Assembly (NCBI GenBank): GCA_965208685.1
Contig: CBDBPL010000007.1
Coordinates: 4,402,001 to 4,466,000 of the forward strand
Length of the DNA: 64,000 nucleotides
Direction: 5' to 3'
Source of the DNA: JAJEFO01 sp965208685
Lineage (GTDB): Bacteria; Pseudomonadota; Alphaproteobacteria; Rhodobacterales; Rhodobacteraceae
The notes beneath the pieces are model-generated. The model saw only the letters and a program-made list of their open reading frames with translations. It had not been told where the DNA came from and did not search any database. The position numbers and the translations under genes were made by a program. Positions 25,432 through 35,653 of this stretch are shown here, one piece after another (within the stretch, counting starts at the first letter, position 1; each line of letters starts with the position of its first letter).

Positions 25432-25866
25432 ATGGACAAGAAGCTGACAGGATCCTGCCTTTGCGGCGCATGCGAGGTGACCGTGCGACCGGCAGAAGAC
25501 AAGATGCATGCCTGCCACTGCGACATGTGCCGGGCGTGGACGGGGTCGTCGCTGATGGCGGTCAAGGTGTTGCCGGCCGACCTGGACGCCAAGGGACCAG
25601 TCCGGACACGCGCGACTTCGGCCTGGGCGGAGAGGGCGTGGTGCGATGATTGCGGTTCGTCGCTGTTCTACCGGGTGACCGCGCCCGGGCCCTATCAAGG
25701 CGTCACGCATGTCGCGACGGGACTGTTTGAGAACGCGGGCGGGCTGACGCTTGCCAGCGAGATCTACACCGACCATCGCCCGGACGGATACGCGTTTGCG
25801 GGCGAATTGCCCGGCATGACCGAGGCGGAAGTCATGGCAAAGTTTGCCGGGGAAGACAACGAATGA
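25432..25866 (+). CDS. GFA-family (CENP-V/GFA) zinc protein
   Basis: A 144-residue protein of the glutathione-dependent formaldehyde-activating/CENP-V family. Zinc-binding cysteines are visible as GSCLCGACEV, HACHCDMC and CDDCGSS. Family members include a glutathione transferase-like enzyme and proteins of unknown activity; no specific reaction is indicated here. The ATG at 25432 follows an AGAGGA ribosome site. The stop overlaps the gltB start by four bases (ATGA), so this gene is translationally coupled to gltB. Confidence 0.85.
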   Translation: MDKKLTGSCLCGACEVTVRPAEDKMHACHCDMCRAWTGSSLMAVKVLPADLDAKGPVRTRATSAWAERAWCDDCGSSLFYRVTAPGPYQGVTHVATGLFENAGGLTLASEIYTDHRPDGYAFAGELPGMTEAEVMAKFAGEDNE

Positions 25867-28800
25867 ACACGCACGGCGGAACCTGGGCGGCCGAGGAAGC
25901 CGTGCGCCGGAGGCGGTTGGCGGAGAACGGCCTCTATGCCGAGGAATTCGAACGCTCGTCCTGCGGCGTCGGCCTGGTTGTCTCGATCGACGGAAAGTCC
26001 TCACGGAAGGTCGTCGAGAAGGGCATCAACGCCCTGAAGGCGGTGTGGCATCGGGGTGCGGTTGACGCGGATGGCAAGACCGGTGACGGGGCCGGCATCC
26101 ACGTGCAGATTCCAGTGCCGTTCTTCCATGACCAGGTGAGGCGTACCGGTCATGAGCCTCGACGGGACGAGCTCATGGCCGTGGGCCAGGTTTTCCTGCC
26201 GCGAACGGATTTCGGTGCGCAAGAGACCTGCCGGACCATCGTGGAGACCGAGATTCTCCGAACGGGATACTCGATCTATGGCTGGCGGCATGTGCCGGTC
26301 AATGTCAGCGTCCTCGGCGAGAAGGCCAACGCGACGCGGCCCGAGATCGAGCAGATCCTGATTTCCAATTCAAAGGGCGTCGACGAGGAGGCCTTCGAGC
26401 GGGAACTCTATGTCATTCGTCGCCGGATCGAGAAGGCTGCAGCGGCGGCGCAGGTCACCCAGCTATATCTCTGTTCCCTTTCCTGCCGGTCGATCGTCTA
26501 CAAGGGAATGATGCTCGCGGAACAGGTCGCCGAATTCTATCCTGACCTGAAGGATGAGCGCTTCGAGAGCGCGTTTGCCATCTATCACCAGCGCTACTCC
26601 ACGAACACCTTTCCGCAGTGGTGGCTGGCGCAGCCGTTCCGCATGCTGGCGCACAACGGCGAGATCAACACGCTGAAGGGCAACGTGAACTGGATGAAGT
26701 CGCACGAGATCAGGATGGTCTCGGGCGCTTTCGGCGACGCCGGCGAGGACATCAAGCCGATCGTTGCGAACGGCGCATCGGATTCGAGCGCCCTGGACGC
26801 CGTGTTCGAGGTCCTGGTGCGCGCCGGCCGAAACGCGCCGATGGTCAAGACCATGCTCGTGCCGGAAAGCTGGTCGCGGCAGGCGGTGGAACTTCCGCAG
26901 GCGTGGCGCGACATGTATTCCTATTGCAATGCCGTCATGGAACCTTGGGACGGCCCTGCCGCACTGGCAATGACCGACGGTCGCTGGGTCTGTGCCGGAC
27001 TTGACCGGAACGGGCTGCGCCCGTTGCGCTACACCGTGACCGGTGACGGTCTCCTGATCGCGGGATCCGAAACGGGAATGGTGCCTGTGACCGAGGAGGC
27101 GGTCGTCGAGAAAGGTGCGCTTGGCCCCGGGCAGATGGTTGCGGTCGACATCGAAGAGGGCCGGCTGTTCCGTGATGCCGAGATCAAGGACCGTCTGGCG
27201 GCATCGCAGCCATTCGGCGAGTGGGTCGAGAAGATCGTGGAACTGGACGACGTGCTCTCTGGACTGACCGAGGTGCCGTTGTTCACGGGCTCGGAACTGA
27301 GAAAGCGGCAGGTCGCTGCGGGCTACTCGGTGGAAGAGCTTGAGCATGTGCTCGCGCCCATGGCCGAAGACGGAAAGGAGGCGATCGCGTCCATGGGGGA
27401 CGACACGCCGAGCGCAGTTCTTTCGGATCGGTACAGGCCGCTCAGCCACTACTTCCGGCAGAACTTCAGCCAAGTGACGAATCCGCCGATCGACAGCTTG
27501 CGCGAGTACCGGGTGATGAGCCTCAAGACCCGGTTCGGAAACCTGAAGAACGTGCTCGACCAGGACAGCAGCCAGACCGAAATCCTGATGCTCGATTCCC
27601 CCTTTGTCGGCAACGTCCAGTTTGACCGGCTCTGTGCCACGTTCGTTGGGGACATGGTCGAGATCGATTGCACGTTCCCGGCGGGCGAGGGGCGCGGCGC
27701 CCTGTTGCGGGCATTGGAGCGGGTGCGGTCCGAAGCGGAAGACGCCGTCCGCTCGGGAGCTGGCCATATCGTTCTGACCGATCACAATCTCGGCGAGGAC
27801 AAGGTCGGGATGCCGATGATTCTCGTCACCAGCGCCGTTCACAGCTGGCTTACCCGGAAGGGACTGAGAACGTTCTGCTCCCTGAACGTACGCTCTGCGG
27901 AGTGCATCGACCCGCATTACTTTGCCGTTCTTGTCGGCTGCGGGGCCACCACGGTCAACGCGTACCTGGCCGAGGACTCGATCGCCGACCGGATCGAGCG
28001 AGGGCTGGTAGACGGTTCCCTTTCCGAGGCGATGGCTCGGTATCGCGCCGCGATCGATACGGGGCTTCTCAAGATCATTTCGAAGATGGGCATCAGCGTG
28101 ATCTCCTCGTACCGGGGCGGGCTGAACTTCGAGGCGGTCGGACTCTCCCGCGCGCTGGTCAACGAGTACTTTCCCGGCATGCACAGCCGGATCAGCGGGA
28201 TCGGGGCAAGCGGCATCCAGACCAAGGTGGAACAGATCCATGCGTCCGCGTTCCAAGGCGAGAATGTCCTGCCGATCGGGGGGTTCTACAAGGCGCGCAG
28301 CAGTGGCGAGACACATGCCTGGGAAGCGACGTCTATGCACACGCTGCAGGCCGCCTGCCAGCGCGGGTCATACCCGATGTGGCAGCAGTACTCGCAAAAG
28401 ATGCAGGCAATGCCGCCGATACACCTGCGCGACCTGCTGGACTTCAAGCCTCTCGGCGATCCGGTTCCCCTCGAAGAGGTCGAAAGTGTCAACGCGATAC
28501 GGAGGCGCTTCGTGACCCCGGGCATGAGCCTCGGGGCGCTAAGCCCGGAAGCGCACAAGACGCTCAACGTGGCGATGAACCGGATCGGCGCGAAGAGCGA
28601 CTCGGGCGAAGGCGGCGAGGATCCGGCGCATTTCACGCCGGAGCCCAACGGCGACAATCCTTCCGCCAGGATCAAGCAGGTGGCCAGCGGCCGCTTCGGC
28701 GTGACGGCGGAATACCTGAACCAGTGCGACGAGCTTGAGATCAAGGTCGCCCAGGGTGCAAAGCCCGGCGAGGGCGGACAGCTGCCCGGCGCGAAAGTGA

Positions 28801-30398
28801 CGGAACTGATCGCGCGGCTCCGGCATTCCACGCCCGGGGTCTCGCTGATCAGCCCGCCGCCGCACCACGACATCTACTCGATCGAGGATCTCGCGCAGCT
28901 GATCTACGACCTCAAGCAGATCAATCCGCGGTGCAAGGTGACGGTGAAGCTGGTCGCCTCCTCGGGAGTTGGTACGATCGCGGCGGGCGTCGCCAAGGCG
29001 ATGGCGGACGTCATCCTGATTTCGGGCCACAACGGGGGCACCGGCGCGTCCCCCGTGACCAGCATCAAGTATGCTGGCCTGCCTTGGGAGATGGGGCTGA
29101 CCGAGACGCACCAGGTGCTGGCCATGAACAGTCTGCGCGATCGCGTGGTCCTGCGCACCGACGGCGGGTTGCGGACAGGCCGCGATGTCGTCATGGCCGC
29201 CATGATGGGCGCCGAGGAGTACGGGATCGGCACCGCGGCGCTCATTGCCATGGGATGCATCATGGTGCGCCAGTGCCAGTCGAACACCTGTCCGGTGGGA
29301 GTCTGCACCCAGGACGAGCGCCTGCGGGCGAAGTTCGCGGGTTCGGCGGACAAGGTGGTGAACCTGATAACCTTCTATGCGCAGGAGGTGCGCCAAATCC
29401 TGGCCTCGATCGGTGCGCGATCGCTGGACGAAGTCATCGGTCGTGCGGACCTGCTGAGCCAGGTCAGCCGTGGATCTGCGCATCTGGACGACCTGGATCT
29501 CAACCCGCTCCTGATCACCGTCGATGGCGCCGAGAAGATCGTCTACGACCGGACACGCGACAGGGCCGCGGTCCCGGACACGCTCGACGGCGAGATCGTG
29601 AGGGACGCGGAGCGGTTCCTAGAAGACGGCGAGAAGATGCAGCTCTCCTATGCCGTGCAGAACACGCAGCGGACGATTGGAGCGCGCACCTCAAGCCATA
29701 TCGTGCGGAAGTTCGGCATGCACAACAACCTGCAGCCGAATCATCTGACCGTGAAGCTTCAGGGATCGGCCGGCCAGTCTCTGGGGGCCTTTGCGGTGTC
29801 CGGACTGCGGCTGGAGGTGTCGGGCGATGCCAACGACTATGTCGGCAAGGGCCTGTCGGGCGGCACGATCATCGTTCGCCCGCCGATGGCCTCGCCGCTC
29901 GTGGCCGACCAGAACGTGATCATTGGCAACACCGTGCTCTATGGCGCGACGGACGGCTGCCTCTTTGCGGCCGGGCGTGCCGGCGAGCGGTTCGCGGTGC
30001 GGAATTCGGGGGCCAGGGCCGTGGTCGAGGGCTGCGGGAGCAATGGCTGCGAGTACATGACCGGCGGAGTCGCCGTCATTCTCGGCAGGACCGGCGCGAA
30101 CTTCGCGGCGGGGATGACGGGGGGCATGGCCTATCTGCATGATCCCGATGGCGCGTCGATGGCGCTGGTGAACCTTGACACGGTTGTGTGCGTTCCGGTC
30201 AGCCAAGGTCACTACATGGACCAGCTCAAGGGGCTTGTGGAGCGGCATCTGGAAGATACCGGAAGCCGGAAGGCGGCCGCAATCCTGCAGCATTGGGAGG
30301 ACGAGAGCGGCAATTTCCTCCAGGTCGTGCCGAAGGAAATGCTGGACAAGCTGGTCGTGCCGCTCGAAGGGCTGGGTGAGGCCGTCCCGGCGGAGTAG
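25863..30398 (+). CDS. gltB: Glutamate synthase (NADPH) large subunit
   Basis: At 1511 residues it is full length. After a probable 33-residue propeptide the catalytic nucleophile is C34 (SSCGVGLV), the N-terminal cysteine of the glutaminase domain. The FMN/synthase domain contains the GEGGEDPAHF region, and the [3Fe-4S] cysteines lie near residues 1132-1145 (CIMVRQCQSNTCPVGVC). The C-terminal GXGXG-type beta-helix follows (YVGKGLSGGTI). With GltD it converts 2-oxoglutarate and glutamine into two glutamates, the main ammonium assimilation route. Confidence 0.96.
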   Translation: MNTHGGTWAAEEAVRRRRLAENGLYAEEFERSSCGVGLVVSIDGKSSRKVVEKGINALKAVWHRGAVDADGKTGDGAGIHVQIPVPFFHDQVRRTGHEPRRDELMAVGQVFLPRTDFGAQETCRTIVETEILRTGYSIYGWRHVPVNVSVLGEKANATRPEIEQILISNSKGVDEEAFERELYVIRRRIEKAAAAAQVTQLYLCSLSCRSIVYKGMMLAEQVAEFYPDLKDERFESAFAIYHQRYSTNTFPQWWLAQPFRMLAHNGEINTLKGNVNWMKSHEIRMVSGAFGDAGEDIKPIVANGASDSSALDAVFEVLVRAGRNAPMVKTMLVPESWSRQAVELPQAWRDMYSYCNAVMEPWDGPAALAMTDGRWVCAGLDRNGLRPLRYTVTGDGLLIAGSETGMVPVTEEAVVEKGALGPGQMVAVDIEEGRLFRDAEIKDRLAASQPFGEWVEKIVELDDVLSGLTEVPLFTGSELRKRQVAAGYSVEELEHVLAPMAEDGKEAIASMGDDTPSAVLSDRYRPLSHYFRQNFSQVTNPPIDSLREYRVMSLKTRFGNLKNVLDQDSSQTEILMLDSPFVGNVQFDRLCATFVGDMVEIDCTFPAGEGRGALLRALERVRSEAEDAVRSGAGHIVLTDHNLGEDKVGMPMILVTSAVHSWLTRKGLRTFCSLNVRSAECIDPHYFAVLVGCGATTVNAYLAEDSIADRIERGLVDGSLSEAMARYRAAIDTGLLKIISKMGISVISSYRGGLNFEAVGLSRALVNEYFPGMHSRISGIGASGIQTKVEQIHASAFQGENVLPIGGFYKARSSGETHAWEATSMHTLQAACQRGSYPMWQQYSQKMQAMPPIHLRDLLDFKPLGDPVPLEEVESVNAIRRRFVTPGMSLGALSPEAHKTLNVAMNRIGAKSDSGEGGEDPAHFTPEPNGDNPSARIKQVASGRFGVTAEYLNQCDELEIKVAQGAKPGEGGQLPGAKVTELIARLRHSTPGVSLISPPPHHDIYSIEDLAQLIYDLKQINPRCKVTVKLVASSGVGTIAAGVAKAMADVILISGHNGGTGASPVTSIKYAGLPWEMGLTETHQVLAMNSLRDRVVLRTDGGLRTGRDVVMAAMMGAEEYGIGTAALIAMGCIMVRQCQSNTCPVGVCTQDERLRAKFAGSADKVVNLITFYAQEVRQILASIGARSLDEVIGRADLLSQVSRGSAHLDDLDLNPLLITVDGAEKIVYDRTRDRAAVPDTLDGEIVRDAERFLEDGEKMQLSYAVQNTQRTIGARTSSHIVRKFGMHNNLQPNHLTVKLQGSAGQSLGAFAVSGLRLEVSGDANDYVGKGLSGGTIIVRPPMASPLVADQNVIIGNTVLYGATDGCLFAAGRAGERFAVRNSGARAVVEGCGSNGCEYMTGGVAVILGRTGANFAAGMTGGMAYLHDPDGASMALVNLDTVVCVPVSQGHYMDQLKGLVERHLEDTGSRKAAAILQHWEDESGNFLQVVPKEMLDKLVVPLEGLGEAVPAE

Positions 30399-31152
30399 CC
30401 ACGCGTTTTGCCGGTTCATCGGGCGCTGCGCAGCGACGTCAAGGAAGGGAATGACGCCGTCTTCTCGCCGCATGCGGGTGCCCGAGGCCTTTCGCCTGTG
30501 CACTGAGTCGTCGGTTCAGACGCAATGCCGCCTGATTGGCACCGGCTTCCAATGGCGTTGCATCACGGGTAGAATGCTCGCAACTTCGGAGGAATTCGCT
30601 GTCACGGAGAAGCTTCATGGACCGGTTCGGTTTGATGCCTTTCCCATCGTGTCGTCCATACTCCCGCTGTCGTCCCTTCCGCCGGGAGAGGCTAGATCGG
30701 GACATCGTGCCGTTTGCCGAAACGCATTGCGTTCCAGCGGTGAAGGCGGATCTCGCGGGGTGTCGGGGTGACCAGCGCCAACGGCCCCGGTTCAGATGCG
30801 CCGATTCCGAACGCCTCCCGTCGCTGTCCCGCAATGCGCGCCGTGCCGCCACGGCATTGCCCGCGCGCCGCTGCCGTGAAGATCGGGCGGCGGCCCGCCC
30901 TTCCGGCCTGAACCGCTTGGCCGATGTCGCTGGCTCGGCCAAGCGCACGGTCCCGCTGCATGATGCAAAGCGCACGCCGCGGAGTTCGGCGAACCGAATT
31001 TCATGGTGCGATTGCGCCATTTTGCCGGTGTCGGCTCTCGCCCGGAGATTCCGGGCAGTTTCGGCTGGATCCGGGGCGAGACGCTTGGTCCCGGACGGGC
31101 TGGGTCTGCACGTCCGGCAGCATCGTGAGCGGAGGCGGGCAACGTAGCGCCG
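30399..31152. other. Long intergenic region after gltB
   Basis: About 750 bases. Open frames occur on both strands but are arginine/alanine-rich with no family sequence, start site or coupling to neighbours, so they look like chance frames in GC-rich DNA. No tRNA or clear repeat was seen. Confidence 0.35.
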
Positions 31153-32370
31153 ATGACCGGGGAACGACGATTTCAAGCCGAAGCGGCGACAGTGCCAGGT
31201 CGTCTTCCGTCGATCTATGTGAACGGTTACGCCAAGGCGCGCTCAGTCGACCCCGGCGCAGCCGACAACTACATCGGGCACACATGGATCGGCGATGTCG
31301 AACTTGATCCGGTGATGGAGGAGCTTGCTGAGCTGCCGCGCGCCGAAATGAACCGGTTCATCGCCGCGGGCATCGATCGCCGGCCCGAGGTGCTGCGCGA
31401 AGGACCGAAGGCACTGCGAGACTTCTTCGAGGGCATTGACGATGCCCCGGACTGGGTCGACCACGCAAGTTTCGATCCCGGAATTCGCGCCTTCCATGCA
31501 AATGCCGTCCCGATACTCGCTGCATTCGTGGCGGGCTCACTGATCGAGGGCTTTGCAACCCTTATCGCCAAGTCGTTCTTCATGACCGGACGCGTGATCG
31601 ACAAGGGCGCCAGGCGCCTGCGGCAAAACAATCGCCACCAGGTGGAGGTCTTTCACCCCGGTGGGCTGCGACGGGATAGCGACGGTTGGAAGCTGTCCGT
31701 CAGGATCCGGTTCATTCACGCCCAAGTGCGGCGTCTGATGGCGGATTCAGGAGAGTGGGACGTGGATACCTGGGGGGTCCCCATAAGCGCGGCCAACCTG
31801 GGTTACGCCATCGCCTGTTTCTCCTCGCGAACGTTGGTGCACGCGATCGCGTTGGGCGGCCGATTCAGTCCCGAACAGCGCGAGAGCTACTGCGCGATTT
31901 GGCGATACACCGGCCACATCATGGGGATCCCCGAGAGCATCCTGTACACGACAGAGGAGGAGGCGCGGCACATGTTCAGGATCGGGTTCCTTTGCGAGCC
32001 GGATTCCAGCGACGAATCGGTGGTCATGGCAAACGCGCTGATCAATTCCGCTCCCCTGGTTGCGGGCATCTCGGACCCGGCCGAACGCAGTGCACTGGCG
32101 AATCGCCTCATTTTCCCGATTTCCCACGCGCTCATCGGCAGCGAAGTCGCCGAGCGGTTGCGATTTCCGGCGTGCACGAAGCTGAACGCGCGGAGGACAC
32201 TGTTCCTGCACTGGCTCGATACTCGGCTCAAGGCAGGATTTCCGCGACTGTTCAAGGGGGGTGGCGCGAGCACGATGGAAAAGCTCTTCGAAGTGTCGTG
32301 GTACGATCCGACGGGCATCAGCTACAGCCTGCCCGACCACTACGAAACGGAGCGGTCCTCGCAATGGTGA
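31153..32370 (+). CDS. MpaB-type oxygenase (DUF2236) family protein
   Basis: A 405-residue protein of the MpaB/DUF2236 family, relatives of which are haem-dependent oxygenases (for example Lcp rubber oxygenase). The conserved block VRIRFIHAQVRRLM (near residues 181-194) and the following WGVPISAANLGYA segment are visible; the histidine in HAQVR is a likely haem ligand. The start is the ATG at 31153. No signal peptide is obvious. The gene stands alone, so its substrate cannot be inferred from neighbours. Confidence 0.78.
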   Translation: MTGERRFQAEAATVPGRLPSIYVNGYAKARSVDPGAADNYIGHTWIGDVELDPVMEELAELPRAEMNRFIAAGIDRRPEVLREGPKALRDFFEGIDDAPDWVDHASFDPGIRAFHANAVPILAAFVAGSLIEGFATLIAKSFFMTGRVIDKGARRLRQNNRHQVEVFHPGGLRRDSDGWKLSVRIRFIHAQVRRLMADSGEWDVDTWGVPISAANLGYAIACFSSRTLVHAIALGGRFSPEQRESYCAIWRYTGHIMGIPESILYTTEEEARHMFRIGFLCEPDSSDESVVMANALINSAPLVAGISDPAERSALANRLIFPISHALIGSEVAERLRFPACTKLNARRTLFLHWLDTRLKAGFPRLFKGGGASTMEKLFEVSWYDPTGISYSLPDHYETERSSQW

Positions 32371-32860
32371 GCTTGCTCATGCCCCGCTACCGACCTTCGA
32401 GGGCCATTCCGTGAGTGGCGTCGTGCGGGCAAGGGCACGAACCTCCCGCCGCGCTTGCCCGACGGCGACGGCAGCGCGGTGACGTGGGGCCGGGGTCCTC
32501 TTGTGAGCCCCACTCTGTCAAGCCATTTTCCCTTCCCTCTTCAAATTCACATCAAAAGGGTTGTTGTTGCTGTCCTGTGGAGCCTGTGGGCGAGAGGCCC
32601 GCGAGTGTGGGCAACGCAGTGGACGACGCCCCGGAATTGGAGTGGAGCCGGACCCGGAATTCATTTGCCGCTATGATGTCGCCTATTGGGTTCGCAAGTG
32701 CGGTGGACCTGACCGCTGCGAGCGGGGAGGTCGGTTTGGCGCACTTGCGATGGCGTGGTCCAGGAGTCCGACAGAGGTCGAACACCCAGGAAGTTCGGCT
32801 GTGACGCTTCGGCCCAAGAGTGCAACGGATGCAAGTCCGCAATAAGAGGGACCGCTTGCC
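32371..32860. other. Intergenic region between convergent mpaB-type and sodC genes
   Basis: About 490 bases with no supported gene or RNA. Small open frames in all directions lack recognisable sequence. Confidence 0.35.
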
Positions 32861-33382
32861 CTATCGCGTAATGACGCCGCAGGCGATGCGGGAGCCGGCC
32901 GCCCCTGCGGGATCGGACACATAGTCATCCGGCCCGTCGTGGATCACGATGGCCGCGCCGTCGGCGTCGAACAACGTGGCATCCAGCTTGAGCAGCGCGT
33001 TCAGCACCTCTATCTCCAGCACACCGGAGTCCGGCACGTGGATGTTGGGCATGTCTCCCGCGTGCATTCCCTCGGCGCTGTCAAACCCGTGCTTGGCCCC
33101 AAAAGGATTGAAGTGCCCGCCCGAAGACGTGAATGGCGGCTCGCAGATACCCACCGTATGGACGTGGAAGGCATGGGCGCCCGCCGGCAGGTTCTCGAGC
33201 TTCGCGTGCAGGAGCGTGCCGTGCGGGGTTGCGCGCAGCGTAACCGAGCCCACGGACTCCCCGTTCGCGTTCATCATTGCAGCCGATGCCAGCTCCGTCG
33301 CGCTTGCCGTGCCCGCCGCGGCGACCAGTGCCGCGGCGATCAGGAGCGCCGGCCTCTTCATCGGCACGTGGACTTTCAACAT
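32861..33382 (-). CDS. sodC: Cu/Zn superoxide dismutase, periplasmic
   Basis: A 173-residue Cu/Zn superoxide dismutase. A signal peptide (MKRPALLIAAALVAAAGTASA) lies near the N-terminus. Copper ligands are seen in HAFHVHTVG, the bridging and zinc ligands in GGHFNPFGAKHG and the HAGDMPNI block, and the final copper histidine in IVIHDGPDDY. Cysteines in GICEPP and SRIACGV form the usual disulfide. The ATG at 33382 has an excellent ribosome site (GGAGGAAATCACC); the ATG at 33361 is an alternative. It removes superoxide in the periplasm. Confidence 0.9.
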   Translation of the reverse strand: MLKVHVPMKRPALLIAAALVAAAGTASATELASAAMMNANGESVGSVTLRATPHGTLLHAKLENLPAGAHAFHVHTVGICEPPFTSSGGHFNPFGAKHGFDSAEGMHAGDMPNIHVPDSGVLEIEVLNALLKLDATLFDADGAAIVIHDGPDDYVSDPAGAAGSRIACGVITR

Positions 33383-33502
33383 GGTGATTTCCTCCATCAG
33401 TGCGTGTGCATTGCATAGCATGCCGCCACGGAAAGTGTCACGCGGCGGGGATGAAGCGCGCTCTCACAATTCAATGTTGGCACGAGCTGCCGCGACGCCA
33501 CG

Positions 33503-34438
33503 TCATTCCACGGAAACCAGGACAGCCTCCACGCGACGGTTCGCGGTACGTCCCGCCTCTGTCAGGTTCGATTCTACCGGCGACAGGTATCCGACACCTA
33601 CGGCATCGAGTCGGTTCGGGTCGATGCCGAACGCCTTGATCAGTCGGTCCGCTACGGCCTCTGCCCTCCTTTGCGACAAAGAGGTGTTCGTCTCAAGCGA
33701 TCCCCTGGCGTCGGTATGCCCCACCAGAACAATCCGGGCTGACGGATTGTCCACAAGCCAGGCCGCGAGTTCCGCCAGCGCAGGGTACGGTCCATTTCCC
33801 AGATCGGCGGATCCCGAGCCGAACTCCAGCGATTCAAGCACCACGTGACCTCTCTCCAACATGGTCGATACCAAGGTGCCGGGTACTTGAGTGGCATCGT
33901 CCGCATCTTCTTCCGTTGCCGTCTCCACGTCTTTCGTTTCCGGTTTCACTTCGGGAAAGCGTGCGTTGGAAACCTCGGTGACGTGAATGTTGCCTGCGCT
34001 GGTTGTCGGCGAAGCGACCAGGGCGACAGAATGAGGCTCTCTCGAAGGATGCCGCATCAGAAGGTAGCGATAGTTGCCGAGATCGACATACATGTCCGGC
34101 TCGCCGATCAGGTCGAGCTGAAAGCGGAAGTCAAAGTCGCCGCACTCGGCGTCCGCGCAGGAAAAGACCTGGACGTATCCCGCCTCCTCCAGCTTGGCAC
34201 GAAGCGGCGCGATGAGCTGGAGCGTCGTCCATTGCACATCTGGCAGATGAAGCACCGTCTTTCGGATTGCACCCTCGGTTCCAGCAACGACGGTGCCTGG
34301 CGACCAAGGGGCTTCGGGCAGGCGGACGCTAGCGGCGTCGCTTGCCTCGACGGCAACGGTGACCGCGTTGGGAAGCGCAAGCTCAAGCGCCGATGCCGGC
34401 GTCGCGACGACAAGGCATATGGCGAGCGCAAGTCTCAT
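33503..34438 (-). CDS. OmpA-family protein
   Basis: A 311-residue envelope protein with a signal peptide (MRLALAICLVVATPASA) and a C-terminal OmpA-like peptidoglycan-binding domain: LEFGSGSADL, VGHTDARGS, SLSQRRAEAV and YLSPVESNLTEAGRTANRRVE. The middle part has no family I recognise and contains an acidic linker (ETATEEDADDA). The start at 34438 is where the signal peptide begins; longer frames are not credible protein. It probably anchors the outer membrane or a periplasmic structure to peptidoglycan. Confidence 0.83.
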   Translation of the reverse strand: MRLALAICLVVATPASALELALPNAVTVAVEASDAASVRLPEAPWSPGTVVAGTEGAIRKTVLHLPDVQWTTLQLIAPLRAKLEEAGYVQVFSCADAECGDFDFRFQLDLIGEPDMYVDLGNYRYLLMRHPSREPHSVALVASPTTSAGNIHVTEVSNARFPEVKPETKDVETATEEDADDATQVPGTLVSTMLERGHVVLESLEFGSGSADLGNGPYPALAELAAWLVDNPSARIVLVGHTDARGSLETNTSLSQRRAEAVADRLIKAFGIDPNRLDAVGVGYLSPVESNLTEAGRTANRRVEAVLVSVE

Positions 34439-34874
34439 GAAGCAACCCTGCTCGCATGTTCGCCGCTCAGCGGACCGGACTTCGACAGCTCCGCATTCCG
34501 ACATCCCGCCTTCGCGGCACTGAGTTTGCGGGCGACAGCATGGACCGGCCGGCGAAGGGCGCCTCTTGCTGACTGTGCTGCCATGACGTGTTCGGGGGTC
34601 TCGTCCGGTCTCCGTCTCGGCGCAGCAGGCATCATCGAAACGAAGTGCGACTTTGCGGTCCCGACAATCGTTACGTAGATGCAGGGCATGATCGGAAACT
34701 CTCTTCCATGCAGGGAGAATGTCGCTGCCCGTTTGGCAGCAAGCATCGTTGCCGCGAGAAGAGTTGCGGGTGTGCGCCGGTTGTCGCCAGACGCTCGCAG
34801 ACTGCCTTTGGAAGAGTGCGCGGACGCCACTGCACCCTCGCGCGCGGCATTCGGATTTCCTGAGGCAGGTGTTG
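34439..34874. other. Gap between the CinA-type and OmpA-family genes
   Basis: About 436 bases. A minus-strand frame (34435-34878, GTG start, 147 codons) exactly bridges the gap with GTGA and ATGA overlaps on both neighbours, which is suggestive. Its third codon positions are much less GC-rich than those of neighbouring genes and the protein has no recognisable family, so I do not call it a gene. Confidence 0.3.
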
Positions 34875-35606
34875 TCACGACGCGTCGTCTCCGAAGGCGG
34901 CACGCAACTGCGCTGCCGCATGGTTGATCTGTTGGGGTTCGGTGCCCCGGATCACGACATTTGCCCCGTACCGGCCGTTCTGCCTGAAAGGGTAGGAGCC
35001 AAAACTCAGATTCGCGAATTCCCTTGCGAGCTCGCTCAATCGGGCGGCGATGTCACCTTCGGCTCGATCAATCCGCACGTTCTCGGAGAGCACCGGGTTT
35101 CCGCCAGCAATCGTGGGCAGAATGCTTGCGACCATGGCTTCGAAGATCGCCGGAACTCCCGCCATGACATGGACGTTTCCGATCGTGAAGCCCGGTGCTG
35201 CGGAGATCGGGTTGTCGATCAGCGTGGCGTCATCCGGAATCCGTGCCATGCGCAGCCTCGCCTCGTTCATTTCGATGCCCTGCCGATCATAGTGCGCCTG
35301 AAGGATGCCGCGCGCGTCCTGACGGACATCGATGGAGGCGCCCATGGCCTCGGCCACGCAGTCGGCCGTAATGTCGTCATGCGTCGGCCCGATGCCGCCC
35401 GAAGTAAAGAGGTGGTCGTGCTTGCGCGCAAGCGCCTTGACTCCCTCCACGATTGCCGTGCGGTCATCGGCAACCATGCGCACCTCCGTGAGATTGATTC
35501 CGGCCTCGGTCAGCTTGCCGGCAAGGTGGTGCATGTTGGAGTCGCGGGTGCGTCCGGAAAGAATCTCGTCGCCGATCACCAGCATGGCGGCGGTTGGGTT
35601 GGCCAT
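34875..35606 (-). CDS. Molybdopterin-binding (CinA N-terminal) domain protein
   Basis: A 243-residue protein made of the MoCF/CinA N-terminal domain only: AAMLVIGDEILSGRTRDSN (residues 7-25), then FTSGGIGPTHDDITAD near residue 67. The C-terminal nicotinamide-nucleotide amidase domain of full CinA is absent. CinA-type proteins act in NAD-related repair or remain uncharacterised when short. The start chosen is the ATG at 35606. It diverges from sfsA with under 50 bases between starts. Confidence 0.85.
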   Translation of the reverse strand: MANPTAAMLVIGDEILSGRTRDSNMHHLAGKLTEAGINLTEVRMVADDRTAIVEGVKALARKHDHLFTSGGIGPTHDDITADCVAEAMGASIDVRQDARGILQAHYDRQGIEMNEARLRMARIPDDATLIDNPISAAPGFTIGNVHVMAGVPAIFEAMVASILPTIAGGNPVLSENVRIDRAEGDIAARLSELAREFANLSFGSYPFRQNGRYGANVVIRGTEPQQINHAAAQLRAAFGDDAS

Positions 35607-35653
35607 GGAGTCTGTCCTTGTCCCTCTCCCAATGCCGGTATAGGGCCCGAGGC

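Noticed and set aside
30439..31176. 245-codon minus-strand frame after gltB
   Set aside because: Arginine-rich, no family sequence, overlaps the start of the MpaB-type gene; probably a chance frame in GC-rich DNA.
34435..34878. 147-codon frame bridging the CinA-type and OmpA-family genes with GTGA and ATGA overlaps
   Set aside because: Overlaps are suggestive, but third positions are not GC-rich like real neighbours and no family is recognisable.
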